Assembly: GCA_963817485.1 (NCBI GenBank)
Contig: CAWFOR010000009.1
Location: 1-64,000 of the forward strand
Source: Hyphomicrobium_A sp963817485
GTDB lineage: Bacteria > Pseudomonadota > Alphaproteobacteria > Rhizobiales > Hyphomicrobiaceae
Direction of reading: 5' to 3'
DNA: 64,000 bases
In this document: one piece after another, positions 53,783-62,217 of the stretch
Position numbering within the stretch: the stretch's first letter is position 1
How the letters are laid out: the number at the start of each line of letters is the position of its first letter
Position numbers and translations under genes: made by a program
Notes under the pieces: model-generated
What the model was told of the DNA's origin: nothing
The model's input: only the letters and a program-made list of their open reading frames with translations
Database searches by the model: none

Positions 53783-54235
53783 CTAGGAACCGGGCCGGCG
53801 CGGCACCACCAGCTTCGACGTGAGGATCTGCACGGCCTCGCCGCGCTGGTTGCGGGTCTCGCTCCTGAGGGCGACGATGCCGCGGTCGGGCTTGCTGCGC
53901 GACGGCGTGATCTCCGTCACCTCGCTGAACACCTGCAGCTCGTCGCCCGGCCGCACGGGGCGCGGCCAGGTGATCTCCACGCCCGCGCCGACGACACCGC
54001 CGGCAATCGGCGCGCCGCCCCCGACGAGCAGCCGCATGGTCAGCGCCGCCGTGTGCCAGCCGCTCGCCGCAAGCCCGCCGAACATCGACCTCGCGGCGGC
54101 CTCCTCGTCGAGGTGAAACGGCTGCGGATCGAACTGCCGCGCGAACGCCTTGATCTCGTCCGTCGTCACGACGTGGCTCGCGCTCTCGAAGCGCTGGCCG
54201 ACGTGCAGGTCCTCGAGATAAACGCTCCCCTCCAT
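53783..54235 (-). CDS. MaoC-like (R)-hydratase domain protein
   Basis: 150 residues from ATG 54235. Hot-dog fold: YLEDLHVGQRFESASHVVTT, DEIKAFARQFDPQPFHLDEE, ARSMFGGLAASGWHTAALTM, GVGAGVEITWPRPVRPGDEL. Catalytic-type D-x-x-x-x-H (FDPQPFHLD) and G-x-x-A-S-G-W-H-T are present. Members hydrate trans-2-enoyl-CoA or act in polyhydroxyalkanoate supply; the actual substrate is open. Confidence 0.88.
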   Translation of the reverse strand: MEGSVYLEDLHVGQRFESASHVVTTDEIKAFARQFDPQPFHLDEEAAARSMFGGLAASGWHTAALTMRLLVGGGAPIAGGVVGAGVEITWPRPVRPGDELQVFSEVTEITPSRSKPDRGIVALRSETRNQRGEAVQILTSKLVVPRRPGS

Positions 54236-54276
54236 CGGCACGGTCTCCACGCGCGGGGTCGCGGCTCGATTGCGCG

Positions 54277-54570
54277 TCAGATCGGCAGCACGGAGCGGAG
54301 CTGCTGCTCGAACTGCTTTATCCCCTGCAGCGCGCGCGCCTTCATGACGGGATCGAGCGGGCTCGCCACCTCGGGCTTGAAGCCCTCGACCGCCTTCTGC
54401 GCGTTGGTGACGATCTTGGTCGCCGCACCCTGCGGGTTGAGCTCGCGCAGCGTCATGGCCTGCAGGAGCTGGGTGAGGATCACGCCGGTGGCGAGGATGA
54501 GGCCGTTGAGCTCGGCATTCTCGCGCTCGAGACGCTCGATGGCAGCGTGGACGTCTTTGGGGTCGGACAT
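54277..54570 (-). CDS. hypothetical helical protein, 97 aa
   Basis: MSDPKDVHAAIERLERENAE, LNGLILATGVILTQLLQAMT, AATKIVTNAQKAVEGFKPEV, MKARALQGIKQFEQQLRSVL. Coiled-coil start and an amphipathic or hydrophobic middle. 41 bp upstream of the MaoC gene on the same strand, so probably one operon. Unknown family. Confidence 0.5.
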   Translation of the reverse strand: MSDPKDVHAAIERLERENAELNGLILATGVILTQLLQAMTLRELNPQGAATKIVTNAQKAVEGFKPEVASPLDPVMKARALQGIKQFEQQLRSVLPI

Positions 54571-54804
54571 GGGGGAGGCCTCCGTGGGGACTTGATGTCA
54601 CGGGTATCTAGCAAGGGAGCGCGGCCGCCGCAGTGGCGAAATTTGCGGTTGATGGTCGCTGCGGCTACGGCAAGACCGCATCCACGGGACGCCTGGCGGC
54701 TTGGCCAAGGTGTTTCCCCCGCCGCGGGTTGACCGCAGTCGCGGATTACCCCAGATGCAAGCGTCGACGCGCGCAGCTCGTCTCCGCCACCGTGAAAGGG
54801 ATCG

Positions 54805-55839
54805 ATGCCAGCCTTCGCCCAAGTCAACAGGATCGTCGCCTTCCTCCGGTCGGAGAACCCGACGCAAGACATTTCCGTCAATCCCGTCGTCGCACATCCC
54901 CACAACACCAGCCGGATGGTCCCGGAGCGGTTGCCGCCGGCCAAGCTCAAAGAGCTGTCCGTGCTTCAGCCGGCCAAGGCGCTCATCGCCACCGCCGAGG
55001 AGTGGGCGGGGATCGCCGCGGCGATCGCGCTCTGCTCCTTCTATTGGCACCCCGTCTTGTATCTGCTCGCGGTGCTGTTCATCGGCGCACGCCAGCACGC
55101 GCTCCTGATACTCGGACACGACGCTTCGCATTATCGCTACCTGCGCACGCGCTGGCAGAACGATCTCTTCGCCAACCTCTTTTTGATGTGGCCGACGTTC
55201 GCGTCGGTGGAGGGCTTCCGCAAGTTTCACGGAACGCATCACCAGTATACGAACCTCGCAAGCGACGGGAACCGCCAGCTCTGGCACACCCACAACGCCG
55301 AGGGAGAGCTGGAGCCCGAGTGGGTCTTCCCCAAGACGCGGGCCGGGCTCGCGCTGATGATTGCGCGCCGCGCCGCATTCGTCACGGGGATCTCGTGGAT
55401 CGTCCGCGGCCTCGTCGGCTCCACGTTGATCCCGTCGCCGCGCTGGATGATCGCCGCGCGGCTGGCGTTCTACGTGTCGGTCGGCTGCCTCTTGACCGTC
55501 TTCGGGGCCTGGACCGCTCTCGTCTGGTATTGGCTCGTGCCGTTTTGCACGTCGCATATCGCATTCCAGTACGCGCGCCTGATCTGCGAGCACAGCGCCG
55601 TCGAAAGCGACGAAGCCGAGTACGCCATCACGCGCAGCACCGTCCCGACCTGGCTCGAGTCGGTCTTCATCCTGCCGCGCAACGTCGGCTTTCACCTCGA
55701 GCATCATTGGTACCCGAGCGTTCCGTTCTATCGGCTGCCGGAGCTGCACCAGCTCCTGATGGCGCGCGACGGTTTCAAGGCGCATGCCGTGGTCCGGCGC
55801 TCCGTCGTCACCTCGCTTGGCGAGTGCATCAAGCCGTAG
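54805..55839 (+). CDS. fatty acid desaturase family protein
   Basis: 344 residues (ATG 54805; a later ATG at PERLPPAKLKEL is possible). Three His boxes: LILGHDASHYRYLRTRWQND, VEGFRKFHGTHHQYTNLAS, NVGFHLEHHWYPSVPFYRLP, i.e. H-x3-H, H-x2-H-H, H-x2-H-H for the diiron site. Hydrophobic pairs lie at about 65-100 and 195-255. Introduces double bonds into acyl chains or hydroxylates related lipids; regiospecificity cannot be told. Confidence 0.88.
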   Translation: MPAFAQVNRIVAFLRSENPTQDISVNPVVAHPHNTSRMVPERLPPAKLKELSVLQPAKALIATAEEWAGIAAAIALCSFYWHPVLYLLAVLFIGARQHALLILGHDASHYRYLRTRWQNDLFANLFLMWPTFASVEGFRKFHGTHHQYTNLASDGNRQLWHTHNAEGELEPEWVFPKTRAGLALMIARRAAFVTGISWIVRGLVGSTLIPSPRWMIAARLAFYVSVGCLLTVFGAWTALVWYWLVPFCTSHIAFQYARLICEHSAVESDEAEYAITRSTVPTWLESVFILPRNVGFHLEHHWYPSVPFYRLPELHQLLMARDGFKAHAVVRRSVVTSLGECIKP

Positions 55840-56142
55840 GCGGGTTGGGCCGGGCAGTGCGTGGGCGGGTGGTGATGGAACTTGGCGAGGACGCTAGGCC
55901 CGAGCAGCCGCTGCCAATCTGCAAGTCTGGGCGCCTGGGCTAGTGGTAGCCCCCGGGATCAGCTCAGATCATCTAAACTTGGATGAAGAGAGATCAACCT
56001 TCTCTAAGACTGAGGTGCAATGCTTTCCTTGCCAGGCGAGAAACCCTGCGTCGCGGTGCCTACCAACCGCGTAAGTTTGCCGATTGAGCGCGCCCATATC
56101 CCGCAGCGTTCGCTGAGGTCAGCCTTAAAGAGGAGATGCACC
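55840..56142. other. no recognisable gene
   Basis: About 300 bp, partly AT-richer after 55950 (catctaaacttggatgaaga), likely carrying the promoter of the small gene at 56143 (aaagaggaga upstream of its ATG). Confidence 0.4.
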
Positions 56143-56331
56143 ATGAAGCCGGTTCTTATGCTTGCCTTCCTTCTAACCGTCCCGGTTGCTTATGCCGCCA
56201 ACGCAAAGCCGACCGAGGTCGGATGCAACGAGTTCTTGCGCCCGGTCCTATCAAGAGACGATGGTCCATCAGCAAGAGCTCAAGGGCAAGTAACTCGCCG
56301 CCCAACTCAGCTCGCCTGCGCGCGAGACTAG
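56143..56331 (+). CDS. short secreted hypothetical protein, possibly truncated
   Basis: Signal MKPVLMLAFLLTVPVAYAAN then AKPTEVGCNEFLRP. After about residue 34 the sequence becomes low-complexity, and another frame also stays open, so an indel may have changed the C-terminus. Good aggaga site. Family unknown. Confidence 0.4.
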   Translation: MKPVLMLAFLLTVPVAYAANAKPTEVGCNEFLRPVLSRDDGPSARAQGQVTRRPTQLACARD

Positions 56332-56810
56332 GCGACAGACCTGTCGATGGCGTTCTGCCGGCATCCTCTTAGGGGATGCTGGCAGTTGCCGCGCCACAGC
56401 GTCGGCCCTTTGCCTCAGGTGACGTCCGGCAGACGCCTCCCTCTGAAAAATATCCCCGCCCCTCTCCCCTCCCGCATACTTCCCCCATCCCGCCCCGCAC
56501 AAAGGGGTCGATCTCGAGGCGTCCTGCATCGAGGGCGGGCTGCAGGTCGGGTACTTGGGCCGTGACGCGCGGCGCGACTATCCGAGGCTCGCCGCACCCG
56601 CCCGGTGAAAGTCCGGGTGCGGGATTCCGCTGAAATGCTGCGGGTAGGCCGAAAAATCCTGCGCGGGGCGGCGACGGAGCCGCTCTTCTCAACTATCAAA
56701 GCTCGCGGCACTTCTCCGCCCCGCAGCCCCTGTTCCCCAAAGCCTCGGAGCGAAATCTCGCGGGACACGCAAGCGCGCGTCTGCCCCGACGAAGGAGTGA
56801 GCACGAGACC
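56332..56810. other. gene-free stretch with a strong hairpin
   Basis: About 480 bp without a convincing gene. Contains the perfect hairpin CCGCACCCG (56592-56600) / CGGGTGCGG (56614-56622), loop cccggtgaaagtc. It may be structured RNA or a decayed palindromic element; I could not match it to a known RNA family. Confidence 0.4.
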
Positions 56811-56999
56811 ATGGCGCCGATGAGCGACGAGCAGTTCCGCAATGCCAGCACAAAGTTGCGCGATCGCCTGCTGCGGCTCAAGTTGAAGAAGCTGCGCGAG
56901 ATAAACGACAAGTATTTTGCACGTCCGCGCACGCGCCGGCTCGGCAAGGAGACGCGCGCTCACGGCGCAGCAAAACGCCCGCCCGCGACGCGACGGTGA
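56811..56999 (+). CDS. small basic protein, 60-62 aa
   Basis: ATG 56811 or 56820. MSDEQFRNASTKLRDRLLRL, KLKKLREINDKYFARPRTRR, then a basic tail. Amphipathic helix plus Arg/Lys tail suggests nucleic-acid binding. Unknown family. Confidence 0.4.
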   Translation: MAPMSDEQFRNASTKLRDRLLRLKLKKLREINDKYFARPRTRRLGKETRAHGAAKRPPATRR

Positions 57000-57056
57000 T
57001 GCCGAGAAGCCGAACAGCTCCGATCCGTCGCCCTCGCGCTGACGCGAAATACGAAA

Positions 57057-57082
57057 ACGCCCGCTGGCTGAGCAGCGGGCGT
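57057..57082 (-). terminator. rho-independent terminator
   Basis: ACGCCCGCTG pairs with CAGCGGGCGT around gctgag; on the minus strand the stem ends in GGGCGTTTTCG. Lies 36 bp after the stop of the minus-strand gene at 57118. Confidence 0.7.
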
Positions 57083-57117
57083 CTTCCGTTCTGAGGTTGG
57101 GGCCGCGAGCGGGAGGC

Positions 57118-57648
57118 TTACTCGCAGGGCACCGAAAGGGTGATGCCGACCGAGGGGAAGAACTTCTTGCAGTCGACCGGCTTGGCGGACGCCTCTTTCG
57201 TCGCCGCGGCAACCGGGGTCTTCGCAGGCGCAGCCTCCTCGGTGGAAGCAACCGAGATCGAGGAGTTCTCGCTGCGGGCCGTCTTGGCGTCGACCTTAGG
57301 CTCATCCTTGGCCTGCTCGGTCACGGGCGTCACGGCGACGCTGGCGACGGAGGAATTCTCGCTCTTCGCCCGCTTCGCGACCGGCTCCGCCTCGGCGGTG
57401 TCGACCTGCTGCTTGACGACGGGCTCGCTTCTGACGATGCGCTTCTTGGCCGGAGCGCGCTCGCGCTCTGCGACGTAGGACCGCTCTCTCGCGTACGAGC
57501 GCGGCGCGTCCGACGTCTGCGAACCGCGCACGACCTCGGGGACGTATTCGCAGGAGATGCAGGCTTCGGCAGCCGAGGCGAAAAGCGCCGGGGCGGCGAG
57601 AAGAGCGGCGGCGAGGGCGAGAAATTTGCGGGTCACGGGTGGCTCCAT
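57118..57648 (-). CDS. secreted low-complexity hypothetical protein
   Basis: About 176 residues from ATG 57648 (or a GTG four codons later). Signal KFLALAAALLAAPALFASAA. C-x-x-C near the mature start (EACISCEYVPEVVRGS), then repeated charged segments (ARERSYVAERERAPAKKRIV; two SENSS motifs) and a C-terminus with KPVDCKKFFPSVGITLSVPC. No domain recognised; looks like an envelope-associated repeat protein. Confidence 0.5.
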   Translation of the reverse strand: MEPPVTRKFLALAAALLAAPALFASAAEACISCEYVPEVVRGSQTSDAPRSYARERSYVAERERAPAKKRIVRSEPVVKQQVDTAEAEPVAKRAKSENSSVASVAVTPVTEQAKDEPKVDAKTARSENSSISVASTEEAAPAKTPVAAATKEASAKPVDCKKFFPSVGITLSVPCE

Positions 57649-57773
57649 CGATTGGCGGTGCGTCTGTTCTGGAGCCGATAATGCGATGGAGGGCGCAGAC
57701 GCGCTGTTCCCGCTGGAACACGGCTTTTTATACGCAATATCAGGCATTTGGCCCCCGCGGAGCGGTACAGGCG

Positions 57774-58466
57774 CTATTCGCGCTCGCGCTCGTAGGTGAA
57801 GGTCTTGCCGTCGAGCTCCCGGATCGCGGGGTTGGCGTAGGTCATCACCAGGCTATCGGGGCCCTCACGCCGCAGGCGCGTTCCGGCAAACCTCTTGGCT
57901 CCAAGGTCGCCCGGGTCGAGCTCGAACACGTAGCCCTTGTCGGCTCCCGCGGGGCTGGGAACCTTGAGCGCCTGGTAGGCGAGGCCGAACATCTCGAGGC
58001 CCAGCGCAACCTCCGTCGGCGCGCTCGCGCAGTCGACCTTGTAGCCACCGGCCCCGGTCACGCCCACCTCGACGGCACGGCCGTCGCAGGTTGCGCGCAC
58101 GTTGATGCCGTTGATCCTGTTGCCCGCCGTGTTGACGACGGCAATGTCGAAGCCATCGCCCTCTACCGGCTCGAAGCGCTTGAAAGTGAATGTCGGCGCC
58201 TTGTCGTAGGGAGGGCTGTCGAGCACCACGTCGGCGCCGTCGGCTTTCCAATGGCCCTTTGAATTCTCGTCATAGGCGCCGTAGGCGAGGAAGTATTCGA
58301 ACGTGGAGTCCTCGGCGAGCCGGAGGCAGGAGCCGACCTCGTGAACTCCCCGCAGGCAGTAGGTTCCTTCCGGGCCTGCCGCTGTCTGCGCGTATGCCAT
58401 GGCAGCGGGCCAGCCCATAAGCACGATAGCTATCAGGAGCGTGCGCGTTGAATGGTGTCCGGTCAT
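57774..58466 (-). CDS. secreted hypothetical protein, 230 aa
   Basis: ATG 58466 (ggggga upstream). Signal TRTLLIAIVLMGWPAAMAYA. Mature: GPEGTYCLRGVHEVGSCLRL, AEDSTFEYFLAYGAYDENSK, GHWKADGADVVLDSPPYDKA, IAVVNTAGNRINGINVRATC, ALGLEMFGLAYQALKVPSPA. The start (G-x-Y-x-L-x-G-x-x-E-x-x-S-x-L-x-L) resembles lipocalin-like secreted domains that sense composition. Function unknown. Confidence 0.6.
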   Translation of the reverse strand: MTGHHSTRTLLIAIVLMGWPAAMAYAQTAAGPEGTYCLRGVHEVGSCLRLAEDSTFEYFLAYGAYDENSKGHWKADGADVVLDSPPYDKAPTFTFKRFEPVEGDGFDIAVVNTAGNRINGINVRATCDGRAVEVGVTGAGGYKVDCASAPTEVALGLEMFGLAYQALKVPSPAGADKGYVFELDPGDLGAKRFAGTRLRREGPDSLVMTYANPAIRELDGKTFTYERERE

Positions 58467-58539
58467 CGTCCCCCTATGCTTTCGCGCTGGCATAATGAAG
58501 AACAATGACAGCATTGGCTGCCGCATTGAAGGTGCCCAA

Positions 58540-58851
58540 ATGAGGGACACGCCGAGCCAGCGCCAGTTTATCCGCGCATTGTCAATGCATGGCGGCGAAT
58601 GCCCCACGGCGTGGGGTTCGTGGTATAGGTTAGAGATGCGCTATCACAAGGCCGCCAAGATATCGAAGCCGGAAGCCGACTACATCATCGGCAGCGGCAG
58701 CGCGTCGCTCACCGACACCGTCGTCCTCCAGCACCAGGACAGTTGGTATGATGTGCGCAGAATGACGGCGGCCGAGATCGACGCCTTCGTCTCGGATCTG
58801 GCGCGGGCCGAGCACGCGGCCGAAAAGGCTGACGAGTATCCGCCGCACTGA
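58540..58851 (+). CDS. hypothetical protein, 103 aa
   Basis: ATG 58540 chosen for the gaaggtg site 6 nt upstream. MRDTPSQRQFIRALSMHGGE, RLEMRYHKAAKISKPEADYI, LTDTVVLQHQDSWYDVRRMT, EIDAFVSDLARAEHAAEKAD. Soluble, alpha/beta. Unknown family. Confidence 0.45.
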   Translation: MRDTPSQRQFIRALSMHGGECPTAWGSWYRLEMRYHKAAKISKPEADYIIGSGSASLTDTVVLQHQDSWYDVRRMTAAEIDAFVSDLARAEHAAEKADEYPPH

Positions 58852-58919
58852 GAGCGCGCTTCCGGCCTTCGCGGACGGGAGTCGAGATGGTCGAGATGTA
58901 GATCGGGGCGGTAGCCGGA

Positions 58920-59123
58920 TCAGAGGGACGAGGTGTGCCGCAGCTCGCTCTCTTTGACGATCCGCTCGAACGCCTCGGCAATCGTCTTGATGCGATAGCA
59001 GCGCTCTCCGACCTCGTGCGGCACCAGGCGCAGGATCTTGTAGGCACGCGCAGATGCGCCAACACCCCGCTTGGAGGGCACGAAATCGACCATCTGGCCG
59101 ACCTTGAACTTATAGCTGGACAT
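58920..59123 (-). CDS. small conserved hypothetical protein, 67 aa
   Basis: ATG 59123: MSSYKFKVGQMVDFVPSKRG, VGASARAYKILRLVPHEVGE, RCYRIKTIAEAFERIVKESE. The F-K-V-G-Q-x-V-x-F and Y-x-I-x-R-x-L-P/V-x-E-x-G-x-x-x-Y-R-I-K pattern is a small KOW/SH3-like protein family I associate with Hyphomicrobiales; function unknown. Confidence 0.6.
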   Translation of the reverse strand: MSSYKFKVGQMVDFVPSKRGVGASARAYKILRLVPHEVGERCYRIKTIAEAFERIVKESELRHTSSL

Positions 59124-59438
59124 ACGGTCTTTTACACGCAAATTGCGGCTTTAATGTGTCCGGCCATATGATTGGAGAATATTGGGCGTATCTTATTGTC
59201 GGCAGAGAACCTTGTATTACTTGCATCGCTGCAATTAATACTCAACCGTCTCAAGCATAAGCCCGTTGTATCTCTATTTATGCCATATATTTACTGAAGC
59301 AATAAACCAGGGCGGCAGGGACAACGGGGCGCAAATTGATGCACCCCCTGGCAGCGGCGATGCCATCCACGACATTTCGCTCTCAGACAGCCCGGCGGAG
59401 ATAGCCGAGCGGCACCCGGCAACGCAAAGGACCTCACC
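59124..59438. other. AT-rich intergenic region
   Basis: About 315 bp, markedly AT-richer than the rest between 59150 and 59300. Likely carries the divergent promoters for the small protein and the aldo/keto reductase. No operator identified. Confidence 0.45.
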
Positions 59439-60326
59439 ATGCCAAGCCAAGCAACGCAGGCGACAAAGGACCCGAATGCTACCGCGGCCGGCACCTTCAG
59501 GATTGGCGGCGAGGTCGCGGTCCACCGTCTCGGCTTCGGCGCCATGCGCATCACCGGGCGCGGCATCTGGGGCGAGCCCGTCGACCGCGCGGAGGCGCTG
59601 CGCACGCTGCGGCGCATCCCTGAGCTGGGTGTCAACTTCATCGACACCGCCGACAGCTACGGCCCGGATGTGTCGGAACGGCTCATCCGCGAGGCGCTGC
59701 ATCCCTACAAGGGCCTGTTCGTCGCCACCAAAGCCGGGCTCACGCGCCCCGGTCCCGATGCGTGGGTGTCGAACGGCCGGCCCGAATACCTCCTGGCCGA
59801 GGCGCAAAAGAGCCTCGCCAACCTCGGCGTCGGGCGGATCGACCTCTGGCAATTGCACCGCATCGACCCGAAGGTGCCGCGGCAGGAGCAGTTCGACACC
59901 ATCAAGCAGTTGCTCGACAAGAAGGTCATCCGCTTCGCGGGCTTGAGCGAGGTCTCGGTCGAGGACATCGAGGCGGCGTCGAAGGTGTTCCCCGTCGCAA
60001 CCGTGCAGAACCGCTATAACCTCGTCGACCGCGCAGCCGAGGACGTGCTCGAGCATTGCGAGAAGCACGGCATCGGCTTCATCCCGTGGTTTCCACTCGG
60101 CGCCGGCGGGCTCGCGAAATCGAAATCGACGCTCGCCGCCGTCGCCGAGCGCTATGGCGCCACCGCGGGGCAGATCGCGCTCGCGTGGCTGCTCAAACGC
60201 AGCCCCGTCATGCTGCCGATCCCGGGCACCTCGAAGGTGGCGCACCTGCAGGAGAACGTCGCTGCGGCCGCCATCGAGCTGTCCGACGCCGACTTCGCCG
60301 AGCTCGACCGCGCGGGCCGCGCTTAA
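59439..60326 (+). CDS. aldo/keto reductase family oxidoreductase
   Basis: 295 residues. TIM-barrel NAD(P)H-dependent carbonyl reductase. Catalytic tetrad visible: Asp and Tyr in VNFIDTADSYGPDVSERLIR, Lys in LFVATKAGLTRPG, His in IDLWQLHRIDPKV. Cofactor end: MLPIPGTSKVAHLQENVAAA. N-terminus VHRLGFGAMRITGRGIWGEP resembles the YdbC-like branch. Substrate unknown; such enzymes detoxify aldehydes. Confidence 0.92.
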   Translation: MPSQATQATKDPNATAAGTFRIGGEVAVHRLGFGAMRITGRGIWGEPVDRAEALRTLRRIPELGVNFIDTADSYGPDVSERLIREALHPYKGLFVATKAGLTRPGPDAWVSNGRPEYLLAEAQKSLANLGVGRIDLWQLHRIDPKVPRQEQFDTIKQLLDKKVIRFAGLSEVSVEDIEAASKVFPVATVQNRYNLVDRAAEDVLEHCEKHGIGFIPWFPLGAGGLAKSKSTLAAVAERYGATAGQIALAWLLKRSPVMLPIPGTSKVAHLQENVAAAAIELSDADFAELDRAGRA

Positions 60327-60366
60327 TGGGGCATCTCTGAGGCCGGTCCGAGGGAGCCCGGCGCCA

Positions 60367-60558
60367 CTACTTCGCCAGCGCCTCGCGCTCCTTCAAAAGC
60401 GCGTCGAGCCGCGCCTGCTGGTCGGCGATGCGGTCGGCGGTGCGCGACTCGTCCGCGGCACCCGAGTAGGCCGCGGCCTGCTCCACGAGCTCGCGCAAAT
60501 TATCGCGGAGGATGGCTATGCGCTGGTCGAGATCGGCGAGCGCTTCGGGGTCGGCCAT
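60367..60558 (-). CDS. small coiled-coil hypothetical protein, 63 aa
   Basis: MADPEALADLDQRIAILRDN, LRELVEQAAAYSGAADESRT, ADRIADQQARLDALLKEREA. Two helices with heptads separated by a short turn; fully soluble. Likely a small helical hairpin. Unknown family. Confidence 0.5.
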   Translation of the reverse strand: MADPEALADLDQRIAILRDNLRELVEQAAAYSGAADESRTADRIADQQARLDALLKEREALAK

Positions 60559-60610
60559 GTGGGGTTCCTCGTGTCGTTGCGAGTTTCTGAGATTGCTTAT
60601 GCCAACGGCG

Positions 60611-60868
60611 CTAGCGGCGCCAGCGCCGGCGGTCCGCGCGATAGGCGCCGCTATTGGCCCCATGGCGGATCTGCTGGCAGAAGGCGTTGCGCGTCCCGCT
60701 GAGGCAACCCCAGCGCTCGAGCAGCTCCGCGTCATAGGCGCTGACGGGACCGCCGGCGCGAGCGTTGCCGCGCGCATTCTCGACGTCCCAGATGGTGTCG
60801 GCACGGACGGCTCCACCTGAAGCCATCAGTACGGACAGCGCTGCCGCCGCCAGTGTTGTTCTGTGCAT
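60611..60868 (-). CDS. secreted hypothetical protein, 85 aa
   Basis: Signal MHRTTLAAAALSVLMASGGA then VRADTI. Mature: WDVENARGNARAGGPVSAYD, AELLERWGCLSGTRNAFCQQ and a basic tail. Shares the E-N-A-R-x(3)-R-x-G-x(3)-S-x-x-D-x-E-x-L-x-R-x-G core with the protein at 49217-49498. Two Cys may form a disulfide. Function unknown. Confidence 0.55.
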   Translation of the reverse strand: MHRTTLAAAALSVLMASGGAVRADTIWDVENARGNARAGGPVSAYDAELLERWGCLSGTRNAFCQQIRHGANSGAYRADRRRWRR

Positions 60869-60946
60869 GTCCAGCTCCGGCGGTTAAGCAATCACTGAAG
60901 CATAGCTGGGAATAGCAGAACCTTAAGCCAAGGACCCGTAGTTACG

Positions 60947-60977
60947 CAAAAAAAGAGCGCCGGCGAGTGGCCGGCGC
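60947..60977 (-). terminator. rho-independent terminator of the SDR gene
   Basis: On the minus strand GCGCCGGC, loop cactc, GCCGGCGC is followed by tctttttttg (A-run 60947-60954 on the plus strand). Lies 27 bp after the SDR stop. Confidence 0.8.
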
Positions 60978-61004
60978 CCCGTATCATTGCCTTAGCGGGC
61001 GGAC

Positions 61005-61751
61005 TTAGCGGAAGCCGCCCGAAGCGGCGATGCGCTCGCCCGTCAGCCACGCGGATGCGTCGGAAGCAAGAAATACCGCCACCTGTGCGATGTCGTCGGG
61101 CTGGCCGAGACGGCCAAGCGGCGTACCCGCCACGATCTGCTTCTCGAAGTCGCTGCCGACCATCCCGATGTCGTGCGTGCCTTCCGTCTCGACGCCTCCC
61201 GGCGCGATGACGTTGACTCGGATCTTGCGCGGCGCGAGCTCGCGCGACAGCCCAATTGTCAACGTATCGATGGCGCCCTTGGTCGAGGAATAGATCGATG
61301 AATTCGGTACCGGGCTGGTGCTCGCGACCGAGCTCATGTTGATGACGCTGCCGCTGCCGTTGAAGTGGTTGAGCGCCTCCTTGGTGGCGAGCAGCGTGCC
61401 GAGCACGTTGATGTTGAACTCGCGGTGGAACTCATCCTCGGTGACGTCCTGAAGCGGCGCGAAGCGAAATACGCCGGCGTTATTGACGAGCACGTCGAGC
61501 TTGCCGAACGCGCGTTTGGTCTCCTCGAAGAGCTGCTTCACCTCGTCGGCTTTCGATACGTCGGCCTTGACGGCGATAGCCTTGCCGCCCTCCTTTTTGA
61601 TCTCGGCGACGACCTTATCCGCCCCCTCGCGACTGGAGGCATAGTTGACGACAACCGAGGCGCCGGCTGCGCCGAAGCGTTTTGCAATTCCTGCGCCGAT
61701 ACCTTTGGAGGCACCGGTCACAACGGCGACTTTGCCTGTGAGCTCACCCAT
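61005..61751 (-). CDS. short-chain dehydrogenase/reductase
   Basis: 248 residues, classical SDR. Cofactor motif VAVVTGASKGIGAGIAKRFG (T-G-x3-G-x-G), VLVNNAGVFRFAPLQ (N-N-A-G), catalytic Ser in VINMSSVASTSPVPNSSIYS, Tyr/Lys in YSSTKGAIDTL, and APRKIRVNVIAPGGVETEG. C-terminus SDASAWLTGERIAASGGFR. NAD(P)-dependent oxidation/reduction, substrate unknown. Downstream of an ArsR gene on the same strand with a candidate operator between. Confidence 0.93.
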   Translation of the reverse strand: MGELTGKVAVVTGASKGIGAGIAKRFGAAGASVVVNYASSREGADKVVAEIKKEGGKAIAVKADVSKADEVKQLFEETKRAFGKLDVLVNNAGVFRFAPLQDVTEDEFHREFNINVLGTLLATKEALNHFNGSGSVINMSSVASTSPVPNSSIYSSTKGAIDTLTIGLSRELAPRKIRVNVIAPGGVETEGTHDIGMVGSDFEKQIVAGTPLGRLGQPDDIAQVAVFLASDASAWLTGERIAASGGFR

Positions 61752-61786
61752 CTCGATCTCCCTTTGCTGCGATCCTCGATTCGATA

Positions 61787-61804
61787 CTTAGACAACTATC
61801 TAAG
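61787..61804. promoter_or_regulatory. inverted repeat upstream of the SDR gene, candidate ArsR operator
   Basis: CTTAGA-CAACTA-TCTAAG, perfect 6-bp arms. It ends 36 bp upstream of the SDR start and lies after the ArsR stop, so it probably belongs to a separate SDR promoter controlled by the neighbouring ArsR protein. Inferred from position and symmetry. Confidence 0.6.
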
Positions 61805-61844
61805 CGATGGATCGAAGGGTTCAATGGGCCGCGCAAGGCGGCGG

Positions 61845-62138
61845 CTAAATTGTCGCAAGCTGGTCGAGATAGGCTTTCAGAACAGGGCGTTGCACGGCAA
61901 GCCGCATGAACTTGCCCTCGCGCGTGATCGAGATCAGCCCCGCCGTTTCCAGTTCCTTGATGTGGTGCGACAGCGTCGCCGGGCTCACCTCGTGCGTCTC
62001 GATGAGCGTCGCACACGGCAACGTCCCCGTGCACGCCCCGATCTGCTTCAGGATCTGCAGGCGGCGCGGCTCCGCGAGTGCGCGCGCTATCTGCTCGCAC
62101 TGCTTTTCGGTGAGACGGACGTGCTCGGATTCTGCCAT
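61845..62138 (-). CDS. ArsR/SmtB-family transcriptional regulator
   Basis: 97 residues from ATG 62138. Winged HTH: RLTEKQCEQIARALAEPRRL, QILKQIGACTGTLPCATLIE, THEVSPATLSHHIKELETAG, LISITREGKFMRLAVQRPVL. Three Cys occur (KQCEQ, GACTG, LPCAT), but the C-V-C metal motif of ArsR/SmtB is absent, so the signal may be redox or another ligand. ArsR plus SDR pairs are common in proteobacteria. Confidence 0.88.
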   Translation of the reverse strand: MAESEHVRLTEKQCEQIARALAEPRRLQILKQIGACTGTLPCATLIETHEVSPATLSHHIKELETAGLISITREGKFMRLAVQRPVLKAYLDQLATI

Positions 62139-62217
62139 GGAGGAAACGTAAGCGTTGCGGGTTTCGGAATCCAGACCGCCGGACGCGGCACAACATGGAC
62201 GCGCAAGGTTCTCGGGC

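Noticed and set aside
56560..56650. Possible riboswitch, RNase P or group II intron fragment around ggtgaaagtccggg
   Set aside because: The hairpin is perfect, but the flanking conserved elements of cobalamin riboswitches, RNase P or intron domain V could not be matched.
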